Assembly: GCA_023333565.1 (NCBI GenBank)
Contig: JAJKFH010000227.1
Span: forward strand, 496,001-560,000
Reading direction: 5' to 3'
Source of the DNA: Puffinus mauretanicus
Taxonomy: Eukaryota > Chordata > Aves > Procellariiformes > Procellariidae
DNA: 64,000 bases
Below are positions 1 to 12,730 of the stretch, in pieces (the first letter of the stretch is position 1; each line of letters starts with the position of its first letter). Made by a program: the position numbers and the translations under genes. The notes below the pieces were generated by a model. The model was not told where the DNA came from, did no database searches, and saw only the letters and a list, made by a program, of their open reading frames with translations.

Positions 1-1599
1 ATCAAAACTCTAGACAAGACTGCTCTTAGGCCTGAAGAATACCAGAATTTATTAGAGAGATAATTTATAATGCTGTATGTCACTTTTCAGCTCTGCTTGT
101 AACTAGACAACTAGAGCTAAAGGCTTAAATAGGTAGTAGAGAACACTGAATTTTTGTTTATTAAGAGAGGAAGGTTCAAAAGTAATCTTGACTCAAAATT
201 AAAGTTGATGTTCTTTATATGTTAAAGGATAGGCAAATGGAACTGTTGCAATCAAATCAGGGTGAGTATTGATCCAACTGCATAATGAAATCTAAATGAT
301 CGCTTATAAAAAAAAAAAAAGGTATGTATATGTGCCTTTATTTTTTACAAGTCAGACATTGTTACTTCATTGGTTTTACATTCTTGAAGAAACTGTCCCA
401 TCAATGACAGATAATGTTTGACAATACTGAAGAACCTATTAACTGTTCACCTTAAAAAATATTTTGCTACCTTTGTACTAATTTTGCAGTTTGGATTAAT
501 GATTGCTTGTTTTCGCTGTCCTGACTGTTAGTTTACAGATAAATGGTTCACTTCCTATATCTGCTCTCAATTGGTAAGTCAAGGCTGAAAAGGTAATAAC
601 AGTAAGAAAATTGCAAGGTAGCTTTAATGCCTAATGTATAGGAACAAATTTTTTGTGACTCTCGTAAAAATCAAAAGATTGAGCCAAATGAATTCTTTTA
701 CTTCTGAATTTGCGGTTGCAAGTTCACTGCCTAGTGCATAGAGGGAGATGATAGTCTTTTACATGTAATGGTGTTTCATTAGCTTCCCTATTTATTCAAA
801 TTATGCTTTTACTGTTATAGAACTGTTATGTTTATATTTACATTTTATAGTCTTATGTTTACTTAAGAGAATAACTTGAAAACATTCCACAGATGTAGCA
901 GCACTGAAAACCTGCCACAATCCAGTGAAAAAGTGCTTAGTTAGTAAATGTCATTTAATCAAAACCATTCAGACTGTTAGGGGGGAAAAAAAACACTTTT
1001 ATGGTAATTGCATTGGAGTAAAGGATATGCTGCTGTTTCTTGACTGGTATGCAATTGGAAAGTCAGTGTTCATGCTTTCAGTAGCCTTAATGGGTGGGTC
1101 AATGTCTGCAAATGGCTAAGGCCTCTGAAAGAATATTTTAGTTAATATAACTATAAAACCTCTCCCATCAGCTGTGACAGCAGAAAACTGACTTGGTGAA
1201 GTATTCCATCTAGTGCCTGGAGAAGTACTTTGTTGGTACCATCATCAATAGGCTTCAGGATGGAGGAAAAAAAATAAAGCAATAATGTGCAATCCTTCTG
1301 TGGAGTAAAAGCAAATACCAAAATATGGAACACAAGACAGAGGAAAACCTTGTCTCCTAATACTAGATTAATCAGTTGCTTATCAGCATTTGCAAATAAA
1401 ATACTAAAAGATGTATTATTTTTCTCTGGGTAGTCTGTTACTTTCCACTTCAGAAAGCTGAATGTTTTTCAGCACTAACTTAGCATGAATGCTAGCAGCC
1501 TTGCTTCGGTACTTTTTACTGAATACTCAATCTCCTATTCTTGACTAGCATTCCAAGACTTGCATATGCTGTTCTAGTCATTTGAAAAAAACTCTTGTA
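1..1599. other. Intergenic AT-rich DNA
   Basis: No gene, repeat family or RNA gene recognised. Open frames are under 70 codons and lack any known motif. Contains only short A runs such as 309-320. Confidence 0.7.
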
Positions 1600-1665
1600 T
1601 CGTAGAATAGTTTGGGTTGGAAGGGACTTTTAAAGGTCATCTAGTGCAACCCTCAAGACACCAAG
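1600..1665 (-). mobile_element. CR1 LINE 3'-end fragment
   Basis: The plus strand reads GTAGAATAGTTTGGGTTGG followed by an AAGGGAC..TTTAAAGGTCATCTAGT segment, the reverse complement of the well-known CR1 3' end in birds. Only about 65 bases align before similarity fades, as expected for a 5'-truncated copy. The terminal ATTCTATG repeats are reduced to one degenerate unit. Confidence 0.85.
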
Positions 1666-4600
1666 CAGATTCATCTGTCTTTAGTGTGCAGAGTTTGAAC
1701 TGACTCTTCAGGCTAATGAAAGTGTTAGAGGATGCTGAGATTGCCAAGTCAAAATTACTCAAGTTAAAATGTGCTAGTTTTAAACCACACAGCATAACCT
1801 TAATGCATAGGCACAAGGTCAATTATTATATTTTTTTTTTTTACCAACATGAGGAAGTCTGTGCACTGCTGAAATCCTGTTGGATTTCAGGCCAGTGATT
1901 TGGATATACAGCAGAAGCTTGAACACAGTACACCTAGACTGTCTGTACTTGAGTTACTGGGTCAAGGTTTGCAAACTTTTTCTATTCAGGACACCCAAAT
2001 ATCCAGTTTTCTCACTAACAGAGCTTCTGATGGTCTGGTGGTCTGAACCCCCACCTCTGCATGACAGGTTTGACAGAGATTTTAATGCTGGTTTATGCAG
2101 GAGGGAAATGAGCTTTGAGAACATTACTATCTGGCTTTAGAATTATGTTTCCAATTCGTGGGAGCAATGTGTCCATGGTCATTTCGGGTCTAGCTGCTGT
2201 AATTCTATAAATTGTCTCCTTGGTTCTGTTCCTGCTGCTCAAAGGTGTCTCTTTTCAATCAGTGAGAGGGTTAAAGCAATGTATCCTCTATAAGGACTTT
2301 AAGGATTTTACCTGTGTTAGAGCAAGACGAGTAAAGATCACGTTGCATAATAAAATAACTATGAATTTAGTCATTTATCTTGCAAGTCTTCCATGTTCTC
2401 ATTCATAAGGAGGGGGAAATCTGGAAGTATTAATTGATATTTCTAATTAGTCGACAACATTTGCAGATAAATTTCAAACTATGAATTTTGGCCAAACTAC
2501 CCATTTGGGGTGTCAGACTTTTCTGTGTGATTTATTACTGAGTTCAAAAGGTCTCTGTTTTACGTTCTGGCTTGCTGAGTCTTTTTAAAGAAAAGTGAAA
2601 GATGAAAAGCGCATTTCTAAAATGTATTTCAAATGAAATATCATTCTTGCAGCTTCAGAGTTCATAAATGTTTTCAAACCAATATCTATTAGAAAATATT
2701 TAACCAGACATTACAAATGTAAGTATAGAAAGAATTAATTTGCAATACTTTATCATAAAGGCATTTGCAAATCGCTTCCTGCATTACTCCACTACTTGTA
2801 GTTATTTGTTCTTTTTCCACTGGAGCAGACTAAAATTATTCTTTCCAGCTACTTGCTGCTGTTATCTCTTGAAATGAATTGTGTTCCCCGTACAGCACCC
2901 ACGATCGATGCAAATATGCTTTGATTTTTTTCACAAAGCAATTACCCATAAATACCAGAGTTCATTGCCAGGTTAGTACATATCGTACTACTGATTTAAA
3001 ATTGGAGGACTCACTTGTAAACACTTTCTTTTTGCATTATCGTTTAGTAGTTGAATGATGTGATGCTCCACTACCAGTTTATTTCCAAACACAGTTAAAT
3101 GCTTGACTCCATCACCTGAATGTAAGAATCCCCTTTCCCAATTTTTCATGTATACAGCACTTCTTCTTTTGATGTGTTTTGGGTTGTGAGGTCTCTTAAA
3201 ACAAATGGACAGTTTTCCCACTTTTTGATTAACTTGACTTAAATTCAGAAATCCTGGGGCTTATTTTGGGTTAAACTCTAAAGTCAATGCAAAAGGTGAA
3301 TTTGAGAAGAGCTAACTGTGATTCAACTGTAATATGCCTAATCTGTATTGGAGACACTCTTTGTCCTTTTGGAGATTTAAAGAAACAAAAAAAAAAAACC
3401 AAAATAAGGAAGTGTGTAGAGTGAAAACAAGGTCTTGCTTGTCAACCTACAGGTCTTTCACCAAGGATAAAAATATGTTTCAAAGTACAAGTGGCTGCTA
3501 TTTTCTGATTTTCCAAAGAAACTTTTGAGAGAGTTTTTAAAAGAAATTTGCACAGCGTCAGTGTTTGGGGAGATAAACTGCAGCTCACTGAACTCTGAGC
3601 ACTACACTTCAGCAACATCATTCAATGCATAATAAGGGGACTAAGAAAACCATTTTCTTATCTCGGTGGAGGATTTTGGGTTTTTTAAAGTGAAAAGTTG
3701 CCCATTTCCCAAATGATGACTTGTTTCTATCAGCCTCCAGCTTCACTGAGACACAATAGGCTACTTTGAAGGCTGCTCTTCATCACACATTTGCTACTCA
3801 CATATTTGCATGTTTCATGTTTCTTCTCCTGATCTGTGCTATTTGCAATTAATATCTGGGCTGATCCCCAGATTTATGAATTACTCTAAATTCTTATGCT
3901 GTAGATAACATTCCACCTGCATTTTTTTGTTTGGATTTCTTCCTTAGAGCAAGTTGGCATTCAGTAGGTATTCAATCCCAAATTACTTTGACAGACAAGA
4001 TGCAAAGCACAGGTTTTCCTCTTTGATATCCTTTATTTACTGTTTCAGAGTTGTAAAGGGACGGGTTCTGCAACTTTTTTGAATGAAATACAGGTTATTC
4101 CACTAAATCAATATCAAATCTGATAGACATGAGGCAAATGAGTTCCTGGAAACTCAATATGGACAAAGTTTTGATTTAGCAATTTTTGGACTTTTCACCC
4201 CAGAATTATTATAAGGAAGACAAGGGCATGTTTTTATTCCTGGATCAGCTTCATATTAATCACTTTTTAAAGATGTTTACTTATAGCAAATTTCCCGACT
4301 CTTATGACAACAGCAAAAAGTACAGTTATTAATGCTTTATTCTGGATTCCAGCACAGTCAGCACATGGTGCTTAACCATTTTGTATTTATTTGGAAAGAC
4401 TTTGAAATGTGACATACTAGATCATTCCTACAGACTCGGTGAGGCTAGGAAGTGGCCATTTACTCACTTTTATTTACCCCTAAACTTGTCTGTTTGGTGT
4501 TGCAGGCCTGGCAGTGAACATAGCTAAAATCTATATTGCCCAGATAAGAAGCAAACTTGGTTTAATATTTACTCTTGACTCCACTGCTGCAAGTAACTCC

Positions 4601-7600
4601 TCCAATTTTAAGAAAAAGAGTTTCTCTCCTTGACCTAACTCCAGTTACACTTTGGAGACCTTTTCTGAGGGATATATCTCCCAGGATGTAGATGTCACTT
4701 AGATTCTGATGAAAGCTTTTCCTGTGATTCAGATTTATATGAAACCTTGTAATTGAGGTTTGGTCCCAAATGCTTTAGCATTCCTAATGCTTGACACTGA
4801 AAGTAGTTTGGCTTTCCCCTCCGTCTTAGAAATGCTATTTCCTTCATATAGAGACTTTCTTTCCCTTCTCCCTTCCAAATTTTGGGACTTTATTGAGAGG
4901 AGGTTTGATTATAAAGAATCAGAGGGCCAAGTACTGTGTGACTTCCTTCAATGATGGAAGAAACAACAGGAGACAGAACTGACCCAACAAAGCTAATTCT
5001 GTGGTGGTGTCCCCACACATCTGTAGAAGAAAGGCAGCTCTTTACAAGATGGCTGGCCTAGGAGAGCTCCGAATGAGCAAACAAGAATTAGTTTTCTTAT
5101 TTAAGCTGCGTGTTTTTTTCCTGCCTAGCTGTTAAACTTTTCCAGCTTTAAGACGGGAACAGTTTTCTTTGTTTTGTCCCACCTCCCCTCAAACATGATG
5201 GAATTTTCCATCTGCCCTCACCTCAACGCACCAGTACCTTATTTATGCTAACAATAACTTTTGAACTGTACTGAAGCACCACTTCACGTTTATTGCCTCA
5301 AGGAATGGGAAAACCATTCAAATTACTTAGTCGCTGTGGATTATCAAGCCTTATTGTATCCATATTCCTACTGCTTGATACTAAGGAGCATCATATTGCA
5401 CTGTACAGATGTTTAGAGCCTCACATTGTAGTAATGATGAGATTTTTTGTTGGGCTGCATAGTACTACTCTGCCAGTTTAAATCTGCTTTTTCTCGCACA
5501 TTTTGCATCTGTATGTTGCACTCTCTTCTGCATATGGGGGGAAAATGAGGAAATTAAACCCCGCTCTGTATCTATAAGCTTGCTCCATGATTCTGCCTTT
5601 TCTCATTCAAAGGTCTCAAATCATGTTTTAGTTTAACTCTGGCATGCAAGGGGATGCATCTGAATAAATCTATGGTTACTTTGTTGTCTTTTATCAAGTA
5701 AAAAAAAAAGGCTGAACTTTCTGGAGTTAGCTTATGGATGACGGTCATATATATTAATTGTAACTTCCAAAGTCAATTCCGCATTTTTTGAAATTAGGTT
5801 ATTATTACTTGAAATGGTAGATTATTGTTAGAATTAGATTGGTTGGTACATATAGCTGATCTCATAGCTGTTTATAAATCAATATCAGCACTCCACATCC
5901 ATGATAGCTCAGGCAGAATGGCCATTCCAGCCTAAGGGCTTTTCCTCTCCTTACCACATCCCTGTAGGATGATCGGGGTATTTTAACCTGATCTCATTCA
6001 GGATAAAAACACTGCCTCCTGGATACTGCCACTGCCTCCTACTGCTTTGGGAAGTCAGAGCAACAGATTATTTAAAGGCAGATGAGTTTCGTAATATGGC
6101 CCCAAGTCAGTGGCACAGTCAAACTGAAGGAACTATAGTTGTAATACAGTGCTGAAACTGGAAGAATCTTTTCTGAAGAAAATATTCAATGCTAATAGGA
6201 TGACCTGTGTCTAGAGTATTTTTCTTCCCTGTTTGTGTGATTATGAAAAGTTCAAAGGTAATTTCACAAACTTGCATCCAAATGATTCAACATTGTTAAA
6301 TGTTCAACCACCTACAGTGAGTTAGAATAATAATCAGTTTAAGAATATTCTATATTGAAAAATGATTAAACATTTCCTATATTCAGCTCCTCAGGGTTTT
6401 CCAGGGCTTTTACACTTATGCAAGAATAAAGCTTTAATAAAAAACCTCAGTGTTTTATTAAAAAAAAAAAAGGAACAACCTACAAATTTGTGCTATTGTC
6501 CTAATAATTGCTTCATATTTTAAGTAGCCATTTTTCTTTAGTTAACCTTCTGCTATGCACATTAAAATAAATTTCAGAGGAAAACTTCTTTAGTGATGGT
6601 GGCATCATAGTGCCCTGAGCATTAATTTGCTGCATTACCTGAAGGAGCAATACTTATTTACAGGGCATGTTTCTCATGGAACACTTTTCGTCATAGTACT
6701 GTATCACTTGCTTGGTAAGAGTAACAGCTGCAAAAAAGTCACATCAGTGCCAAATCATAGACAAGTTGTTATTAATGAGATGCTACTGAATTAGATTACA
6801 TTAATTCTAGATTTTTTCACTTTTCTGTGAAAAAATATTGTTTGGTGGTCTGAGCATAATCCTGGAAGTTGGGATTTTCTGCTATACTTGAAACATTACT
6901 GTGAACAGCATTTTGGAGAATTGATTCTCTGTATTATTGTAACGACTAATAAATGTTTTCTCGTCTCTAAAATGAAGATACTTTCTCAATACCCACTTTC
7001 CTGAGAACTAATATTTGGGCTTTTAAACGTGAAAAGCTTATCAAGTTTTTGACCAAGTGTTGCCTAAAAAACTTGGAAAGCTGAATTTGACAGTGTGGTA
7101 GTAAAGTGTGGTGTGTGCCAGAGGTGATTGCTTTTATTTTGGGGGAGAGATTAGACAGTTCTGAAATCAAGCAGCAGAGACAAAACCTGAGATGACCTTA
7201 TGCTTCATTTCAATTATAATAAAGTCTAGGAGAAATAATTATTTCATATGTTATAAGAATAATTTCCTTTGATATTAAAGTTAGCCTGGGTAATAAATTA
7301 ATGTGACAAATGTGTCTCTAGCTTTTTCCTTATCTATGGTATAAATAAAAGAATACTCAGAAACAGCCAGGATAGCATTTGGCTTTTCCTGTTCTGAGGA
7401 TTTGTCTTTCTGGGAGTTAAGATCACATGACATCCTTGCCAGAGGTAATAAGGTGGAAAAAAAACTTTTATTTAGGCTCTAGAGGTGTACTTGTCTTGTT
7501 ATCGGCTCCCAGTAGGTTCTGTAGAAAGTTTACCTTCTCTATTATGAATTGTAGGTGGGAGGAGAAGAAATATGAAGGTGGTATCACATAGAAGTTTCTA

Positions 7601-9668
7601 GAAAACCGGGGTCTGTTGTTCGCCCCAGCCTCTGTCTGGCTGCCTGGAGATATGAAGTTTTTTTATGACGGTAATCACCTACTTGACGAGATTATTGATC
7701 AATGGTCCTTAATGTCTTGTGTAATGAGCTTGCGAGCACTAATTGTTTCAGTATGGGTTTTTATTTGGTAGCAGGGTAGCCACTGAAACAAGTTTAGTAG
7801 TTTATATAATTGATCTTTTCCAAGAGATCCTACTGCTGAATCAACTGATGATAGTGTATTAAAAAAAAAAAAAATTAATACCTTGTCTGCCAAGCAAGTT
7901 GTTTTCTGATATCATTAATAAATCAATCATTAATAAAAGAACTGAGTGAGATCAGCAGTAGGAAAATACCTTATTTTAAAGGTTCTTGAAACCATCTTTT
8001 GACTGCCTTCCCTTCATACCTCATGCCTTCCTCTAAAAACAGAATAGTACTCATTCATAAATCCTGTAATAAATGTGTTTTCTGGCACAAATGTGCATAC
8101 ACAATTCTGATCTAAAGACTATCAAAGTGATTGAAATATATTTACTATCTTAGTTGGCTTTAGATTGGACCTGTGTAATAGTGGTGGTTGTTTGCGTGGA
8201 GGGAAGTGAGTAAGGGTAGGAAGGTGGAATCCCTGAACTTTTCATTAGAGTAACCCCTGTTTATAATGATGTGGCAGATACATCCTCATACAGATGGACA
8301 CATAAATGAATGCGTGAGGTTTGATCTAAAATGTCAGAGCTTTGTCAAAATAAGTTCTGGACATGTACTAGAGCATTTTTAGTTGGCTTTTGATATGTGA
8401 AATATAAATTTATTGTTTATGGGGGTGTTGTTATACAGAACAGTTTCTAATTTGCTGATTTTTCCCACATATAATAAGCTCTGAGCATTTTCCGGGTCAG
8501 GTAATGTAATTGCATATCCATTGAGTTCTGCATGAACTTAGCAATTGATTCAAAGTTAAAGAAAAGGTGATGCATGTGGAGATGCATTAGGTTCAGCAGC
8601 ATCAATCCTGATATATTTTCCACTTTATCTTTCTTTCAACCTGAATTAAAAAATGCTGTTGTTCTTAACTAATTTTATTATTTTATAACTTGCTTTAAAA
8701 ATTTATATAAACTTCAGATAGTCAGCATTTTTTGCAAATGTTGACCCATGACTGGTCAATTTAAATTGCAACAAGGTCAGATCTACCACCCATAATTCAT
8801 ATAATGAAATGCCTCATAAAATCTGAAAAATAATACACTAGAAAGTGCAGAGGGAACAAAACCTTCTTCAGCTGTTGAAAAAGTAATAAAATGTTACAGT
8901 ATTTCTCTGCATAGGAGCAATAACAAAAACCTTTCCAGCCAATAATCTGACTTGATTTTAAAGAACATTCAACTTGCTTTATAGTGAAGACATTTTCTGA
9001 ATGTATTATATACATAACACAGAACCGGGTGCCAATCTGGATAAATATGTGATGCCTGTTCTGATTTTTCTGTAAAATAATCTCTGCTAGGCTTGTATTT
9101 CCATATCTGAGTGCCAATGACAGTAAATAGTGATTGGGACTAAAAGCAAAAATAAGTTGTGGGAAAACAAAGGCTCCCAAAACTACTTCGTGGTGTTTCC
9201 AGAATAACAGTGGCATTTGTTTTATTAATACCATTACACTTGAGTGGCTTTTCAGAAGATGTCAGAATCATCTTAAACTGTTGATTTTCTAGCTCCAACC
9301 AAAACTGTGTTTTAAGAACAAACATGTTTCAAAACAGCTTTTTTTTTTTAGTCAAAAACTGTTCTGGAATATTATTAAATTGTGAAATTAAGAGACAATG
9401 TTGCGAGTTTTATTAATGCATTACCTGTATCAAAATGACTAAATGCCATCTCCACTTACAGCCTGGATTCATTGGGGTTCTTCTGAACTGATACTAGTTT
9501 AGTTGAGATCAGTTGGGGCTTCTGTTGCTCCCCGAGGATAATTGCAGCTAGCTGTAAGCACACTTGTTGCTATGTGATGAAACAAATGACTTTGCCCTGC
9601 AGTTGCTACAGCGTAACACAAAAACACACCAATTCACAAAATACTGGCTTATGTGAATTATTTCATTC
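1666..9668. other. Intergenic AT-rich DNA
   Basis: No gene recognised. Includes an inverted repeat at 6433-6462 followed by a poly(A) run. The longest open frame is 8797-9234 on the minus strand (145 codons), rich in F, L, I and H as expected from AT-rich noncoding DNA and without any known domain. Confidence 0.65.
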
Positions 9669-9693
9669 GTATATATATATATGTGTGTGTATG
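9669..9693. repeat. Dinucleotide microsatellite (TA)n(TG)n
   Basis: An alternating AT run of about 12 bases passes directly into GTGTGTGT and ATG. A short compound microsatellite, probably polymorphic; nothing else can be said. Confidence 0.9.
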
Positions 9694-12439
9694 TTCCAGG
9701 GTTGTCTGTGTGCTAGTTATCTATATGTCTGTGGATTGGAATCACAGATTTTTTTAATGCGAAGCATAGGGAGGTACCAATAACTTTTTTGTATTTGCAT
9801 AGATCTTGATCTGACAAAGCACGGAAGTTTCGTATTGATCAGCAGGATTTAAATGTGTATTTCCATTCTGGTGAGCTGCAGCCAGAATTTTTAGAGTTCA
9901 GAGGCAGTGGGACAGAACTCTCTTTTGTAAGCTATTAAATAAGAAATCTGTGTGAGGAAATTTCTTTTACATTTCTCCAACACTTAGAATTATTTACATT
10001 TCAAAGTAAAATGCATTGCTCCTGTGTAAATGAAATGGGATTATTTTGCTTTGCTCTCAGATTGAACAAACTATCATGTAGCTTTCGAGTCTTGGACAAA
10101 GGCTGAAACTCAAGTGGGAAGGGTATAACTGACACATTAAAGTGCTGTGTCATAAAACCTATGATAGGTTTAAAAATGGATTCATGTTAAGGAAAAAAAA
10201 AGATGAAAGGAAAATTGACAAAACGGCATTACTGTAATAGCAGTCACAGCATAGCTGAATAAGGAAAGCTAGTGGAATGATTCCATAGTTTCAGCAGAAA
10301 ATACTCCCTAACTTAACATACTGATTAAAATATATATACTTCTTACAGCTTCAAAGTTTTAGGATTAAGAAAAATCAAATGCTGCTAATATTGTCTAGAA
10401 CCCAACTTCCAAACAGAAGATCTGCTATCACCATGAAAGGAAAGTCCTTTTATAAATACCAAAGTTGCAGTAATTCCCTTTTTATACATGAAGTGTGTGA
10501 CATACTGTTATATGACTAGTCTCACATGTTGCTCTTGCACCTTCCTTCACCAATTTTTTTTATGACATGTACCAGTGACATGTCATATATGTGCACATAT
10601 AGTTGTCCTTTGCCTGTGTAAATCCTGCCCAGGGGTGGAAGAAATGCAGATATAATTGGAATCCTTGATCCTTGGAATCACTAATTTATAGTTGCAGATG
10701 AATGCATTGGAACAGCTGTGAAGTTGCCATTAACCTCTGATTAGACCATCTGAAATGAGTTTGTTGGTCTTGATACAGTTGCCTGAGGCTCGTGTCCACC
10801 CATCACCACATTTGGTAATAGCTGATGCGGTCTGCACCCAGCATAGTTATGAACAGGCAAGCTAGCTGTAAATATTTGTGTGAACACCACCCTCTGGCAG
10901 CTGCCTTTCCTCCTGGACAAGAACTGCCTTTCTTCTCTCGGGGGGGGGGGGGGGGAATTAAAAATAACTCTTCTGCTCTGACGAAAATGAGGTGTCTTTT
11001 CTTTTTTTGAGAAAGACAGAAATCTGGATACACCGCAGTCTGGACCCTCCATTGATACATGGAAAACAGAGATTCTGGGTTCAATCTGGTCGAAGAGGGA
11101 ATTGAATTTGTCTTTTTAACTGTGGCATTATTGGATGTTTGGGCCAGATACTCCATTGCAGTATTGAAGTACTTAAAAAATTGATATAAATTTTTGAAAA
11201 GAAAAGTTGTTGATCTTCAAGAATTTAAGTTCTAATGAAAGAAAAGGAAAGAATGGAAAGCTCTGACACCTTTGGTGTTAAACCTCTGTTTAATGTGGAG
11301 TGAGAAGGGACAGGCAACCCATGAGAAATATGAGTTGCTTTCAGTATTGTATTTGTTAGCATAAACAAACGGTTTCTGCAGTTGCCAGAGCAGCACCTTT
11401 CCATGCCCTGAGTTCACATGAGTTAAAAAATGGTCATTTCATTTATAGTGATGCATACACAATATCACATTAAACCCCAGAGCTGGAAACTCAAATTACA
11501 AACAATAAATCTGCTATACTCTCTGTGTTTAATGGTTACAGTAGTATATGAATTGGCTTTGAGGAGTTGAAACTATTTTGAATTTACCTTTGTTTTCCAA
11601 TAAATAATCTCTCTGGACTGAGAATGCAATTGTTTATTGCTGGACACTTTATTTCCTGTAGTTAGAAGAGCAAAACAGAGCAAACTTGAATCCTGTTCAG
11701 ATATTTCTCAGTAGTAGCTTCTGCTTCTGTGTTCATCAAACCCTTTACTGGATAATTTGAAGACACAAAGTAAACCACTCGCCCAGCTATCCTTTTATAG
11801 ATACCAACTTCCTAAGGTTTTGTTCTGAATTTGTCTTTTAAAGCAGTGTGGATGTTAGTGCTATTTGCCAAGTTAGTAAACTCTGCCCATGTGTGAAATA
11901 ATTGCAGGGGACAATGCACGTGTCATGTGTAACTGGATCAGTGTGTGAAGAAAAGGGCACAGTAAAGTGTTAGTATCTCAAAAGTCTGAGGAGGATGTCA
12001 GCAATTTAAAGCCTTTGACATAAATAGCTTGTTCTAATTCTGTCACTTTGACTTCTAGGCTAATTGGAAAGATATAGTCCATTGTAAATATGGTAGATAC
12101 GTAATGTTAGGTTATCATAGAAGTATGTAAGTAATAAGAGAAACAGCAAAGAAAATGTTGGCCTGATACTGAACAAAACAAAACAAAAAAGTAGGCTTAT
12201 AAACTGATACAAATAAACTTTCTCATTTATGCATTTTTATATTGCATCATCCTTCACAGAGAAGGTGACTTACAATGAGATTGTTAATCCAGTTAATGCT
12301 AGAATTCCTCTACCTAAAGCAGGAAAAGCAGGCTATGGAATATTTATATAATTTAAAAATCCCGAAGACAGGCATGACAGAACTCTTATTTGAGATGGCT
12401 TTACTCAGTGCTAGTGACTGTCTGAGAACTGATTGTTTG
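9694..12439. other. Intergenic DNA
   Basis: Apart from the poly-G run at 10940-10955, nothing recognised. Frames around 10741-11156 on the minus strand are open by chance across the C-run. Confidence 0.65.
10940..10955. repeat. Poly-G run of 16 bases
   Basis: Sixteen G in a row on the plus strand (C on the minus), in a local CT-rich to purine-rich transition. Such runs can form quadruplexes and are prone to length errors in sequencing. Confidence 0.97.
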
Positions 12440-12730
12440 GAATGGATGAGGTGCTAGAAAAGGGGACATTACTCAGAGGACTCGGGGAAATAAAGGGAAA
12501 CTCAGCCTAGCTTCGGTTCCCAGAAAAATACTGAAGAAGTTGCCAAACGATTGCAAAAGTAGAAAAGAAAAAAGAGACGAGTAAGAACTAGCATTGTTTT
12601 GAAATTTGTTCCTGACAAATCTATTTTATTTCTTTGCTAGAGAAAACACTTGTGGCTACAGGAAAAACAGTAGGTATCCTCTCTTGACTTCAGCAAGATT
12701 TTTGAACCTCTCCTAAGTGACATTTTCAAA
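12440..12730 (+). pseudogene. Decayed CR1/L3-like reverse transcriptase fragment
   Basis: Around 12682-12705 the plus strand reads CTTGACTTCAGCAAGATTTT, close to the conserved coding motif for DFSKAF in CR1/L3 reverse transcriptases. Upstream, a CTGACAAATCT...TTTGCTAGAG...GGCTACAGG stretch and a CTCAGCCTAGCTTCGGTTCC stretch near 12500 fit the preceding part of the same domain in order. No frame is open throughout, so the piece is dead. The ends are approximate; similarity may go on to about 13100, but this was too weak for me to call. Confidence 0.5.

Noticed and set aside
8797..9234. 145-codon minus frame
   Set aside because: Longest frame in AT-rich DNA, but no recognisable family, no supporting splice sites and composition typical of chance translation.
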